From the NCBI GenBank assembly GCA_944325335.1, contig CALUZR010000003.1:35889-99888 (forward strand): a stretch of 64,000 nucleotides of DNA, given 5' to 3'. Under the pieces are notes generated by a model, which made no database searches, had not been told where the DNA came from, and saw only the letters and a list, made by a program, of their open reading frames with translations. The stretch is from an uncultured Parabacteroides sp. GTDB lineage: Bacteria > Bacteroidota > Bacteroidia > Bacteroidales > Tannerellaceae. Numbering within the stretch: position 1 is the stretch's first letter; every line of letters starts with the position of its first letter. The position numbers were made by a program, and so were the translations under genes. Of the stretch, positions 44,195 to 52,760 are shown one piece after another.

Positions 44195-44632
44195 ATGAAG
44201 AGATTCGCATTATCAATTGCATTATTAGGTTTGATTCAAACAACCGCATTTGCCGACGACGACAAACCGATCCAGTTCTCGCAATTGCCCGCTACGGCGC
44301 AGCAGTTCATTAAAGAATATTTTGGAGACAAAAAGATCGCGCTCGCCAAGATGGAGTCCGATTTCTTTGGAAAGAATTACGACGTGATTTTTGCCAATGG
44401 AGATAAAGTAGAGTTTGATCGCTCTGGAGAATGGACGGAAGTAAAATGCAAGTACACGCAAGTACCCGACAAGCTGGTGCCGGAACAGGTAAAGAAGTTT
44501 GTGACGGAAAACTATCCGGAGAGTAAGGTGGTCAAGTTTGAACGTGACCGCAATGACTACGAAGTGAAGCTCTCGAACGGTTGGGAACTCACCTTCGACA
44601 AGCAGTATCAGTTAATCGATATGGATAATTAA
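44195..44632 (+). CDS. Secreted PepSY-like (BLIP-type) protein
   Basis: 145 residues. Signal peptide MKRFALSIALLGLIQTTAFA, then two PepSY-like halves: LPATAQQFIKEYFGDKKIALAKMESDFFGKNYDVIFANGDKVEFDRSGEW and VPEQVKKFVTENYPESKVVKFERDRNDYEVKLSNGWELTFDKQYQL. The P-x-x-x-x-x-F-I-x-x-Y-P/F pattern is that of the PepSY-like/beta-lactamase-inhibitor-like group in Bacteroidetes, whose function is unknown. AGGAGG at 44182-44187, 7 bp before the ATG, is an unusually strong Shine-Dalgarno for this phylum. It follows the two-component genes and precedes a related lipoprotein. Confidence 0.85.
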   Translation: MKRFALSIALLGLIQTTAFADDDKPIQFSQLPATAQQFIKEYFGDKKIALAKMESDFFGKNYDVIFANGDKVEFDRSGEWTEVKCKYTQVPDKLVPEQVKKFVTENYPESKVVKFERDRNDYEVKLSNGWELTFDKQYQLIDMDN

Positions 44633-44655
44633 CAAAAAAGATAGGAGTAAAAAGC

Positions 44656-45534
44656 ATGAATTGGAATTGGAAAGTAGCCGCTTTAGGCTTATGTTTGATA
44701 GGAAGTGTAGGCATGACGGGTTGCGACGACGACAACAACGCCTCGAATATGCCGGATGCCGCACGCAGTGCCTTCGAAGTAAAATATCCCGGCGTGAGCG
44801 TCCATGAATGGGAGCGGGAGAACGGTTACTTGGTAGCTGAGTTCGTACTGGACGGATTCGAAGCCGAAGCGTGGTTCGACGAGAATGGATGGGTGATGAC
44901 AGAAACAGACATCAATCAGCAAGCTTTGCCACAAGCCGTGATAAACGCCTTCGAGCAGAGCGGTTACAACGGATGGATGATTGATGACATTGATCGCATC
45001 GAACGTCCTGATACGCCTACGATTTACGTATTGGAAATCGAAATGGGCGATCGGGATTACCGCCTCACCTATACCGCGGACGGCGTATTGGTAAACGGGC
45101 ATGAAAACAATGGGAATACAGGTGGAAACGAACAGGGCGGGAATCAGAATCCGAGTGACAATCCCTATCTCCCAGACCAGACACCCAATACGATTGAATC
45201 CCAGATCCAAGAAATGTATCCCGATGCGTGGATTATCGAAACCGACCGCGAGCACAACCGCATCGAAGTGGATATCCTGCACGGAAACATCGGGAAAGAG
45301 GTTCTGTTTGATACGAATGGGAATTGGCTGCAGACTTCGTGGGATGTACGCATCAGCAATTTGCCTGAATCCGTTACCGCGTATGTAAATGCAAACTTCG
45401 CAGGTTATCGCATCGACGATGCCGATTATTATGAAACGCCTTCCGGAAACTTCTACAAAATAGAGGTGGAACGAGGTGAATGGGAACAGAACATCTTCTT
45501 GGATGCGGATGGGAATCTGGTAACTTATCCTTAA
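44656..45534 (+). CDS. PepSY-like lipoprotein with tandem repeats
   Basis: 292 residues. Lipoprotein leader ending SVGMTGCDDDNN (Cys23 or so, with an acidic +2 stretch). It has four PepSY-like segments in two pairs: MPDAARSAFEVKYPGVSVHEWERENGYLVAEFVLDGFEAEAWFDENG, LPQAVINAFEQSGYNGWMIDDIDR..., then after a Gly/Asn/Gln linker (about 150-175) IESQIQEMYPDAWIIETDREHNRIEVDI and LPESVTAYVNANFAGYRIDDADYYET. It is 23 bp after the smaller PepSY-like gene. Likely a periplasmic or surface-anchored binding protein controlled by the upstream two-component system; ligand unknown. Confidence 0.85.
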   Translation: MNWNWKVAALGLCLIGSVGMTGCDDDNNASNMPDAARSAFEVKYPGVSVHEWERENGYLVAEFVLDGFEAEAWFDENGWVMTETDINQQALPQAVINAFEQSGYNGWMIDDIDRIERPDTPTIYVLEIEMGDRDYRLTYTADGVLVNGHENNGNTGGNEQGGNQNPSDNPYLPDQTPNTIESQIQEMYPDAWIIETDREHNRIEVDILHGNIGKEVLFDTNGNWLQTSWDVRISNLPESVTAYVNANFAGYRIDDADYYETPSGNFYKIEVERGEWEQNIFLDADGNLVTYP

Positions 45535-45568
45535 AAAGAAAGGCTATGTATCCTAATTAAAGGATATT

Positions 45569-45638
45569 AAACACGGAGACACAGAAGCACAGAGCAAATT
45601 AATAATTGAAAACTCTGTGTTTCTGTGTCTCTTTGTTT
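45569..45638. repeat. Long intergenic hairpin, ACACAGA-type (copy 4), likely bidirectional terminator
   Basis: AAACACGGAGACACAGAAGC (from 45569) pairs with the arm that ends TGTGTCTCTTTGTTT near 45638, about 25 bp, then TTTTT. It sits between the convergent PepSY lipoprotein and nspC genes. Confidence 0.78.
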
Positions 45639-45648
45639 TTATTCTTTT

Positions 45649-46806
45649 TTACGACATCCGCTTTCGGAAGTCCTCATAACCAAACTGACGAACTAAACGG
45701 AATCCAGTCTGCGGGTCGTAGATACCAATCGAAGGATGCGTGACGCCATTGAACATGGTCGTTTTTACCATTGTGTAGTGGATCATATCGCGGAAAACCA
45801 CCTTGTCGCCCACTTCCGGTTCCTTATCAAACGCCCAATCGCCATAATAATCGCCCGCCAAGCAACTATTCCCGCCCATTCTCCAACGTTTTTCACCTTC
45901 ACGTGGTTCATGTGCGCCGAGAATCGTAGGTTTGTAGGGCATCTCTAAGCAATCCGGCATGTGGCAAGCAAAAGAGACGTTGAGCATCATCGTATTCATG
46001 CCCCCGTTCGATACTTTATCTTCGACCGTAGAGACAAGGCAACCCGTGTCCCACGTGAAAGTACTTCCCGGTTCCAAGATAAGACGGAGGTGTGGATAGC
46101 GTGCTTGGAAGTCGTTCAAGATGCGGATGAGTTCCTCTTCGTCGTAATCCTTATGCGTCATCAGATGCCCGCCGCCCATGTTGAGCCACTTGATTTGTCC
46201 GAAGAAACGGCCGAAACGCGCTTCTACGGCTTGGAGCGTCTGGCGTAAATCCTCCGGACGGGATTCGCATAACGCGTGGAAATGCAATCCGTCGATGCCT
46301 TCGGGCAATTCCTTCAAATCCTCCGAAAGAATACCGAGACGTGAACCCCGGTCGCAAGGATTATATAAATCCGTCTCGACCGTGGAATATTCCGGATTCA
46401 CCCGTAAGCCGCACGATACACCCGCCCGATGTGCTTTCTCCGCATAACGGGCATATTGCGTCAACGAATTGAATGTGATATGGCTACTATAACTCAATAT
46501 TTCGTCTATCTCTTCCGGCATATAGACCGGAGCGTAGGTATGGGTCTTCTCGCCATACTCTTCGTAGACGAGGCGAGCCTCCGCCAACGAACTGGCGGTG
46601 GCTCCGTCGGAATGTTTCTTGAGTTCGGGGAAAATGCTCCACATCGCGCAGGCTTTAAGCGCTACGATAATCTCCGCTTGCGTGGCACGACGCACTTTGT
46701 CGATCACCTCCATGTTGGCTTTCAGGAGGTCGGTGTGCAGCACGTAGCAAGGCGAAGGCACTTGGGAGAAATCCCACCCGCTTAATACAGCCTCCTTGTC
46801 TATCAT
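45649..46806 (-). CDS. nspC: Carboxynorspermidine/carboxyspermidine decarboxylase
   Basis: 385 residues. A PLP enzyme of the alanine-racemase-fold decarboxylases that finishes the alternative polyamine route. PLP lysine in IIVALKACAMWSIFPEL near 51; the phosphate-binding and substrate regions include LHFHALCES near 175, WLNMGGGHLMTHKDYD near 208 and LEPGSTFTWDTGCLV near 245; the active-site Cys region is NSCLAGDYYGDW near 315. Its ATG overlaps the stop of the dehydrogenase gene by 4 bp, so the two enzymes form an operon that makes spermidine from putrescine and aspartate semialdehyde. Confidence 0.94.
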   Translation of the reverse strand: MIDKEAVLSGWDFSQVPSPCYVLHTDLLKANMEVIDKVRRATQAEIIVALKACAMWSIFPELKKHSDGATASSLAEARLVYEEYGEKTHTYAPVYMPEEIDEILSYSSHITFNSLTQYARYAEKAHRAGVSCGLRVNPEYSTVETDLYNPCDRGSRLGILSEDLKELPEGIDGLHFHALCESRPEDLRQTLQAVEARFGRFFGQIKWLNMGGGHLMTHKDYDEEELIRILNDFQARYPHLRLILEPGSTFTWDTGCLVSTVEDKVSNGGMNTMMLNVSFACHMPDCLEMPYKPTILGAHEPREGEKRWRMGGNSCLAGDYYGDWAFDKEPEVGDKVVFRDMIHYTMVKTTMFNGVTHPSIGIYDPQTGFRLVRQFGYEDFRKRMS

Positions 46807-47993
46807 ACTTCCAAGTCGATGTCAAACTTTTCTACCCAAGGCAATCCTTGTTCGCCCAGCTCGGCCAAGAAAGGATCCGGGTCGAATTGCTCTACATTAT
46901 ATACACCAGCGCCTTTCCACAAGCCACGTACAAACATAGCGGCTCCGAGTGCGGCCGGAACACCGGTCGTATAGCTGACCGCTTGCGTACCCGTTTCTTG
47001 GTATGCTTTCTCGTGGTCGCAATTGTTATATATATAATAGGTATGTTCTTTGCCATCTTTGATGCCTCGGATACGACATCCAATCGAAGTCTCACCATGA
47101 TAATTCGAGCCGAGCGACTTCGGATCGGGGAGGACCGCCTTCAGGAATTGAAGCGGGACAATCTTCATGCCGTTGTATTCCACTTCGTCGATGCGTGCCA
47201 TGCCGATATCTTGGATCACACGGAGGTGCGTCAGATACTCTTGTCCGAACGTCATCCAGAAGCGGGCGCGCTTCAACGTCGGGTAATTCTTTACAAGCGA
47301 TTCCAGCTCTTCGTGATAAAGCAGATAAGATTCGCGCGGACCGATGTTCGGGTAGTTCAACGTCTTGTGGATTTCCAACGGACCGGTCTTATGCCATGCT
47401 CCATTTTCAAAGTAACGCCCGTTTTGGGTAATCTCGCGGATGTTGATTTCCGGATTGAAGTTTGTCGCAAACGCTTTGCCATGGTTTCCGGCATTACAAT
47501 CTACGATATCCAGATACTGGATCTCGTCGAAATGATGCTTAGCCGCATAAGCCGTAAAGATAGCCGATACGCCCGGGTCGAAGCCGCATCCGAGGATGGC
47601 GGTCAAACCCTTCTCCTTAAAGCGATCATGATAAGCCCATTGCCAGCTGTATTCAAAGTGGGCTACGTCTTTCGGTTCGTAGTTTGCCGTATCCAAATAG
47701 TTTACGCCACATTCCAAGCAAGCGTCCATAATGGTCAGATCCTGATAGGGCAACGCCACGTTGATTACGATTTCCGGTTGGAACGAGCGCATCAACGCCA
47801 CCAGTTCCTCTACTTTGTCTGCATCTACCTGCGCCGTTTGGATGCGATTTCCACCTATGGCCGCCGCGATTTGGTCGCATTTCGACTTCGTACGGCTTGC
47901 CAACATAATCTCGGTAAATACTGGGTTCTTAGCCACTTTGTGTGCCACCACGGTACCAACACCACCGGCACCAATAATTAAAACTTTTGACAT
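46803..47993 (-). CDS. Carboxynorspermidine/carboxyspermidine dehydrogenase (saccharopine dehydrogenase family)
   Basis: 396 residues. Reductively condenses aspartate semialdehyde with a diamine using NADPH. Rossmann site MSKVLIIGAGGVGTVVAHKVAKN at the start; family blocks INVALPYQDLTIMDACLECGVNYLDTANYEP near 83, ILGCGFDPGVSAIFTAYAAKHHFDEI near 135 and IGCRIRGIKDGKEHTYYIYNNCDHEKAYQETG near 300. It was distinguished from true saccharopine dehydrogenase by the coupled nspC gene. First gene of the two-gene polyamine operon. No TAnnTTTG core was recognised in the 350 bp upstream. Confidence 0.93.
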   Translation of the reverse strand: MSKVLIIGAGGVGTVVAHKVAKNPVFTEIMLASRTKSKCDQIAAAIGGNRIQTAQVDADKVEELVALMRSFQPEIVINVALPYQDLTIMDACLECGVNYLDTANYEPKDVAHFEYSWQWAYHDRFKEKGLTAILGCGFDPGVSAIFTAYAAKHHFDEIQYLDIVDCNAGNHGKAFATNFNPEINIREITQNGRYFENGAWHKTGPLEIHKTLNYPNIGPRESYLLYHEELESLVKNYPTLKRARFWMTFGQEYLTHLRVIQDIGMARIDEVEYNGMKIVPLQFLKAVLPDPKSLGSNYHGETSIGCRIRGIKDGKEHTYYIYNNCDHEKAYQETGTQAVSYTTGVPAALGAAMFVRGLWKGAGVYNVEQFDPDPFLAELGEQGLPWVEKFDIDLEV

Positions 47994-48199
47994 TATAAAT
48001 TATTAGTTTGAATTAATGCAGAGTACAAAATGAGGACTCTGCGAACTCAGAGTTGGCCTTTCTCCAAAAACCGAGGGTAAAATTACGCTTTTTTCTTGAA
48101 TCTGGCATTACGATACGTTTACTTTTTCTTCTTTTCGCCGAATAATTCTTTCAAACACCCCTGCGGATAGTTCTTTTTCTGCTTGTCTTTTTTGTAAAT

Positions 48200-48271
48200 A
48201 TCGTCGATATTTGTACACGTATCGTCGATATTTACATATCTTTAGGTTAAAGATACAAAAACATCGACGAT
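48200..48271. repeat. Phased ATCGWCGAT element (copy c)
   Basis: ATCGTCGAT at 48200 and 48221, ATCGACGAT at 48263: spacings 21 and 42 bp, as in copy b. The stem TATCTTTAGGTTAAAGATA (48237-48255) lies in the longer interval. It ends 27 bp before the -7 core of the HU-like gene, and occupies a 350-bp gap between divergent genes together with a CTCTG/CAGAG hairpin at about 48037-48052. Confidence 0.88.
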
Positions 48272-48297
48272 ATGTGGAGAATATCCCGTTTATTTTG

Positions 48298-48305
48298 TAA
48301 CTTTG
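48298..48305 (+). promoter_or_regulatory. -7 promoter core for HU-like gene at 48347
   Basis: TAACTTTG, 41 bp before the ATG, just after the phased element. It excludes the in-frame ATG at 48272. Confidence 0.55.
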
Positions 48306-48346
48306 TACGGTGTAAACAAATTTATTTATCAAGGAGGAAACAAGAT

Positions 48347-48970
48347 ATGGCGAAATATGTCATGTATCAAACCAATGATTTGAACGAAAATGGCAAACCG
48401 ATAGTCTACCCGCGCATGATGCTGGAAGGGAAAAGTACTACCGAGCACATGGCGGAATATATTAGTGAAGCCAGCTCGTTTACCACGGGGGAAGTGAAAG
48501 GTGTATTGGAAATGATGGCCAATTTCCTGGCGCAAGAGATGGCGAATGGCCGCTCGGTGAAGCTGGATGGCATTGGCGTCTTCTCGCCTTCGCTGGGGTT
48601 AGCGAAAGGAAAAGAGGAGGACGAGGTGGATTTGACGCGACGGAATGCGCGAAGCGTACGGGTAAAAGGCGTAAACTTTCGGGCGGATGCGGAATTGGTC
48701 CGTAAGACGGAAAGCGCTTGTACACTGGAACGTGCGCAAGACAGGCCAGATTATTCGTCGGTACACCTCTCGGCCGAAGAGCGTTTAGCCAAGGCGCAGG
48801 CTTTCTTGGAAGGGCATCCGTTCATGACCGTATCGGATTATTGCCGATTGACAGGCTTGGGGCGGAGCACGGCATGCGTGGAACTCCGGCGTTGGAAAGA
48901 GCAAGCGAATAGCGGCATTACCGTAACCGGGCTGGGTTCGCATCGCGTATATGTCAAGAAGGAGAGCTAA
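48347..48970 (+). CDS. HU/IHF-like DNA-binding protein with C-terminal helix-turn-helix-like region
   Basis: 207 residues from MAKYVMYQTNDLNENGKPIVYPRMM. Residues 1-115 follow the Bacteroidales HU-like layout: STTEHMAEYISEASSFTTGEVKGVLEMMANFLAQEMANGRSVKLDGIGVFSPSLG with the G-x-G-x-F strand turn. The tail differs from the two DUF4469 proteins: LAKAQAFLEGHPFMTVSDYCRLTGLGRSTACVELRRWKEQ looks like a winged or simple helix-turn-helix, so this protein may recognise a specific site. AAGGAGG at 48331-48337 gives a strong Shine-Dalgarno, rare in this phylum. The phased ATCGWCGAT element sits directly upstream. Confidence 0.75.
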   Translation: MAKYVMYQTNDLNENGKPIVYPRMMLEGKSTTEHMAEYISEASSFTTGEVKGVLEMMANFLAQEMANGRSVKLDGIGVFSPSLGLAKGKEEDEVDLTRRNARSVRVKGVNFRADAELVRKTESACTLERAQDRPDYSSVHLSAEERLAKAQAFLEGHPFMTVSDYCRLTGLGRSTACVELRRWKEQANSGITVTGLGSHRVYVKKES

Positions 48971-49006
48971 ATGCGGATTTTGTTCGCTTATTCCAAGGAT
49001 ATTTCG

Positions 49007-49014
49007 TATCTTTG
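49007..49014 (+). promoter_or_regulatory. -7 promoter core for aspS
   Basis: TATCTTTG, 29 bp before the aspS ATG. Confidence 0.6.
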
Positions 49015-49043
49015 CGAGAAAATTTGATTAAACAGAAACAACC

Positions 49044-50798
49044 ATGTATAGGACAAGAACATGTGGAGATTTGCACTTGGCAGACGAAGGGCTGGTCGTA
49101 ACACTGGCTGGCTGGGTGCAAAGAACTCGTAAAATGGGGGGGATGACGTTTGTGGATCTGCGTGACCGCTACGGCATTACCCAGTTGGTATTTAACCAAG
49201 AATTGGATGCTGCCTTGTGCGAGCAAGCCAATAAATTGGGGCGTGAATATGTGATCCAAGTAACCGGGACGGTACGCGAGCGTTCGAACAAGAACCCGAA
49301 CCTGGCCACGGGCGACATTGAGCTGGAAGTATCCAAGCTGAATGTGCTGAATACTGCCGTGACTCCGCCCTTCACCATAGAAGACGATACGGACGGAGGC
49401 GATGATTTGCGGATGAAATACCGCTATCTGGATTTGCGCCGTGCGTGTGTCCGTAAGAATTTGGAACTTCGTCACCGGATGGCGTTCGAGGTGCGTAATT
49501 ACCTGGATAAGCAAGGATTCTTGGAGGTAGAAACACCGGTGCTGGTCAATTCGACACCCGAAGGAGCACGTGACTTTGTCGTTCCTTCGCGTATGAACCC
49601 GGGGCAATTCTATGCTTTGCCGCAATCGCCTCAGACCTTGAAGCAATTGTTGATGGTATCAGGCTTCGACCGTTATTTCCAAATCGTGAAATGTTTCCGT
49701 GATGAAGACCTTCGTGCCGACCGCCAGCCGGAGTTTACCCAAATCGATTGCGAGATGAGCTTCGTAGAGCAGGAAGATGTGCTCCAATTGTTTGAAGGCA
49801 TGGCAAAACACCTGTTCAAGGTGATCCGCGGCATCGACTTCAAGGAGCCTTTCCTCCGTATGACGTGGCAAGATGCGATGAAGTATTACGGAAGCGACAA
49901 GCCGGATTTGCGTTTCGGCATGAAGTTCGTCGAGCTGATGGATATTATGCAAGGACATGGCTTCTCGGTATTTGATAATGCGAAATATATAGGTGGTATC
50001 TGTGCGGAAGGGGCGGCTACGTATACCCGTAAGCAATTGGATGCGCTGACTGAGTTTGTAAAACGTCCGCAAGTCGGGGCAAAAGGCATGGTTTATGCTC
50101 GCGTCGAAGCAGACGGAAATGTAAAATCGAGCGTAGATAAGTTCTATACGCAAGAGGTGCTCCAGCAGATGAAAGAAGCGTTTGGTGCGAAACCGGGCGA
50201 TTTGATCCTGATCCTTTCGGGAGACGATGCGATGAAGACGCGTAAACAACTCTCAGAACTCCGCTTGCATGTAGCCGATCAATTAGGCTTGCGCGACAAG
50301 AACCAGTTCGCTTGCCTTTGGGTTATCGACTTCCCGCTCTTCGAATGGAGCGAAGAAGACCAGCGTTACTATGCGATGCACCATCCGTTTACTTCGCCGA
50401 ATCCGGACGACATACCTTTGCTGGATACCGATCCGGGTGCCGTTCGTGCCAATGCCTACGATATGGTCATCAATGGTGTAGAAGTAGGAGGTGGTTCGAT
50501 CCGTATCCACGATAGCCAGTTGCAGGACAAGATGTTCAAACTCTTAGGATTTACCGAGGAACGGGCACAAGAGCAATTCGGCTTCTTGATGAATGCCTTT
50601 AAATATGGTGCGCCGCCCCACGGAGGCTTGGCTTATGGCTTAGACCGTTGGGTATCTTTGTTTGCTGGATTGGATTCTATCCGCGATTGCATCGCCTTCC
50701 CGAAGAATAACTCCGGACGCGATGTCATGCTGGATGCACCCGGTGTATTGGATGATTCCCAATTAGAAGAATTGCATTTAAAGGTTGAACTGAAATAA
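49044..50798 (+). CDS. aspS: Aspartyl-tRNA synthetase
   Basis: 584 residues, bacterial type. Opening [44 protein letters not shown] is the OB-fold anticodon-binding domain. Class II motif 2 is [23 protein letters not shown] near 215, and motif 3 ends with [15 protein letters not shown] near 530. The GAD insertion domain lies in the middle (about 280-420), as in bacterial-type AspRS. A core translation gene, first in a plus-strand run aspS, Nif3-like, zinc-ribbon with gaps of 11 and 1 bp, which suggests one transcript. Confidence 0.97.
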   Translation: MYRTRTCGDLHLADEGLVVTLAGWVQRTRKMGGMTFVDLRDRYGITQLVFNQELDAALCEQANKLGREYVIQVTGTVRERSNKNPNLATGDIELEVSKLNVLNTAVTPPFTIEDDTDGGDDLRMKYRYLDLRRACVRKNLELRHRMAFEVRNYLDKQGFLEVETPVLVNSTPEGARDFVVPSRMNPGQFYALPQSPQTLKQLLMVSGFDRYFQIVKCFRDEDLRADRQPEFTQIDCEMSFVEQEDVLQLFEGMAKHLFKVIRGIDFKEPFLRMTWQDAMKYYGSDKPDLRFGMKFVELMDIMQGHGFSVFDNAKYIGGICAEGAATYTRKQLDALTEFVKRPQVGAKGMVYARVEADGNVKSSVDKFYTQEVLQQMKEAFGAKPGDLILILSGDDAMKTRKQLSELRLHVADQLGLRDKNQFACLWVIDFPLFEWSEEDQRYYAMHHPFTSPNPDDIPLLDTDPGAVRANAYDMVINGVEVGGGSIRIHDSQLQDKMFKLLGFTEERAQEQFGFLMNAFKYGAPPHGGLAYGLDRWVSLFAGLDSIRDCIAFPKNNSGRDVMLDAPGVLDDSQLEELHLKVELK

Positions 50799-50809
50799 AC
50801 ACCATCGAT

Positions 50810-51907
50810 GTGCTAAAGGTAAAAGATATACTGAAGGAAATCGAAGAGTATGCTCCGTTGCCTTTGCAAGAAGGATTCGACAATGCAGGAGTACAAGTGG
50901 GCGACGTAAACCAACCCGCCCACGGTGCTTTGCTTTGTTTGGACGTAACGGAAGAGGTCATCGACGAAGCCTTGGAATTAGGGTGCAATCTGATCATCTC
51001 GCACCATCCCTTGGCTTTCCGCCCTTTCAAGTCGCTGACTGGGAAAAATTACATCGAACGTTGCTTAATGAAGGCATGTAAATATGATTTGGTCATCTAT
51101 GCCGCCCATACGAATTTGGACAATGCCAACGGGGGCGTTAACTTTAAATTGGCCGAATTGATAGGTCTTCAAAATGTTCGCGTATTGAGTCCGCAAAAGC
51201 AAGCGTTGTTGAAATTAGTTACCTTTGTACCTGAATCGTATGCAGATTTGGTAAGGACTACGCTCTTTAATGCAGGAGCCGGACGAATAGGCAATTATGA
51301 TTCCTCCAGCTTTAACTTGCCAGGCGAAGGGACCTTCCGGGCGAACGACGGATGCCATCCGTTTTGTGGCGAGATAGGAGCATTGCACACGGAGAAAGAA
51401 ATTCGTATCGAAACAGTATTGCCTGCTTTCCGAAAAGGCGCGGTCATGCAAGCTCTTTTATCCGTTCATCCATACGAAGAACCGGCATTCGATTTTTATT
51501 TATTGGAAAATAGATGGGAGCAAGTCGGTTCGGGCGTAGTAGGAGAGCTCCCCGAGGAGGAAGATGAAATGTCTTTCCTGCAACGCATCAAGGAATTATT
51601 CCAAGTCGGATGCGTAAAGCATTCTCCTTTGACGGGTCGCCCCATCCGGGAAGTCGCCTTATGCGGAGGAAGCGGGGCTTTCTTAATCAACGATGCGATT
51701 AATTATGGTGCGGATATTTTCATTACCGGCGAAGCCAAATATAATGACTTTTATGATGTAGAAGACCGCATCTTGTTGGCTACAATAGGTCATTATGAGT
51801 CGGAAGTATGCACAAAAGAGATTTTTTATTCGATAATCTCAAGAAAATTTCCTACCTTTGCCCTACATTTGTCGAATGTTAATTCAAACCCAGTAAAATA
51901 TTTATAG
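50810..51907 (+). CDS. Nif3-like dinuclear metal centre protein (YqfO type)
   Basis: 365 residues. The start is GTG (50810); a nearby ATG at 50808 is out of frame. NIF3/DUF34 blocks are MLKVKDILKEIEEYAPLPLQEGFDNAGVQVGD, LIISHHPLAF near 60 and YAAHTNLDNANGGVN near 98, which supply metal ligands (His-His, Asp), with the C-terminal DIFITGEAKYNDFYDVEDRILLATIGHYESE near 305. A middle PII-like insert (about 125-230) makes it the long YqfO form. The biochemical role is unsettled in all bacteria. It sits 11 bp after aspS and 1 bp before the zinc-ribbon gene, a pairing conserved in Bacteroidetes. Confidence 0.92.
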   Translation: MLKVKDILKEIEEYAPLPLQEGFDNAGVQVGDVNQPAHGALLCLDVTEEVIDEALELGCNLIISHHPLAFRPFKSLTGKNYIERCLMKACKYDLVIYAAHTNLDNANGGVNFKLAELIGLQNVRVLSPQKQALLKLVTFVPESYADLVRTTLFNAGAGRIGNYDSSSFNLPGEGTFRANDGCHPFCGEIGALHTEKEIRIETVLPAFRKGAVMQALLSVHPYEEPAFDFYLLENRWEQVGSGVVGELPEEEDEMSFLQRIKELFQVGCVKHSPLTGRPIREVALCGGSGAFLINDAINYGADIFITGEAKYNDFYDVEDRILLATIGHYESEVCTKEIFYSIISRKFPTFALHLSNVNSNPVKYL

Positions 51908-51908
51908 A

Positions 51909-52673
51909 ATGGCTACAGAAAAGAAGTCGGCTGAAAAAGAATATACGGTAGAAGAAAAACTCTCTTCGTTGTATCAGCTTCAGAAGATCATGACTGAAAT
52001 CGATAAGATCAGAACACTCCGTGGCGAATTGCCTTTGGAAGTGCAAGATTTGGAAGATGAAATTGCCGGATTAGAAACTCGTTTGCAGAACTATCAAACG
52101 GATATAAAGAACTTTGAAGTATCGGTAAACGAGCAAAAGCATAAAATTGCAGATTCAAATGGCTTGATTGAAAAATACAAAGCGCAATTGGATAATGTGC
52201 GTAACAATCGTGAATTTGATAATCTGTCGAAAGAAATTGAGTTCCAAGGCTTGGAAGTGGAATTTGCAGAAAAGAAAATACGTGAATTCACAGAAGCTAT
52301 CGCGAGAAAGAAAGACGAAATCGTAAAATTGAAAGAGGATTTGGAAGGTCGTAAAGCTGATTTGGTTCAAAAGAAAGAAGAATTGGATCAGATTGTGGCT
52401 GAAACAAAACAAAACGAGGAGGAACTAAGAGAAAAAGCTAAGAAGCTGGAAGCTCAAATCGAACCTCGTTTGCTGACGGCATTCAAGCGTATCCGTAAAG
52501 GAGCACGCAATGGATTGGCCGTAGTTTATATCCAACGTGACGCGTGTGGTGGTTGCTTCAACAAGATTCCGCCCCAGAAACAATTGGATATCAAGATGCA
52601 CAAGAAGATCATCGTATGCGAATATTGTGGTCGTATCATGATTGATCCGGAATTGGCAGGTGTAGAAGAATAA
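51909..52673 (+). CDS. Coiled-coil C4 zinc-ribbon protein (DUF164 family)
   Basis: 254 residues. An antiparallel coiled coil occupies about 15-190 (EEKLSSLYQLQKIMTEIDKIRTLRGELPLEVQDLEDEIAGLETRL, then long Lys/Glu heptads). The end is a four-Cys zinc ribbon: ACGGCFNKI and IIVCEYCGRIMIDPEL. DUF164 proteins with this ribbon are thought to bind nucleic acids, but their role is unclear. Its ATG is 1 bp after the Nif3-like stop, so the two are co-translated. A terminator hairpin follows. Confidence 0.88.
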   Translation: MATEKKSAEKEYTVEEKLSSLYQLQKIMTEIDKIRTLRGELPLEVQDLEDEIAGLETRLQNYQTDIKNFEVSVNEQKHKIADSNGLIEKYKAQLDNVRNNREFDNLSKEIEFQGLEVEFAEKKIREFTEAIARKKDEIVKLKEDLEGRKADLVQKKEELDQIVAETKQNEEELREKAKKLEAQIEPRLLTAFKRIRKGARNGLAVVYIQRDACGGCFNKIPPQKQLDIKMHKKIIVCEYCGRIMIDPELAGVEE

Positions 52674-52706
52674 TGATTTGGGTGTAAATATCTGTTGTGA
52701 TTTAAA

Positions 52707-52745
52707 AGCACGGAGTTTTAGTTTGCTACTAAGCTTCGTGTTTTT
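52707..52745 (+). terminator. Terminator after the zinc-ribbon gene
   Basis: CACGGAG (52709-52715) with inner TTTTAGT pairs with ACTAAG and CTTCGTG (52734-52740), then TTTTT. It may be a short relative of the ACACGGAG-type hairpins. Confidence 0.65.
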
Positions 52746-52760
52746 GCATTTCTTAGAATT

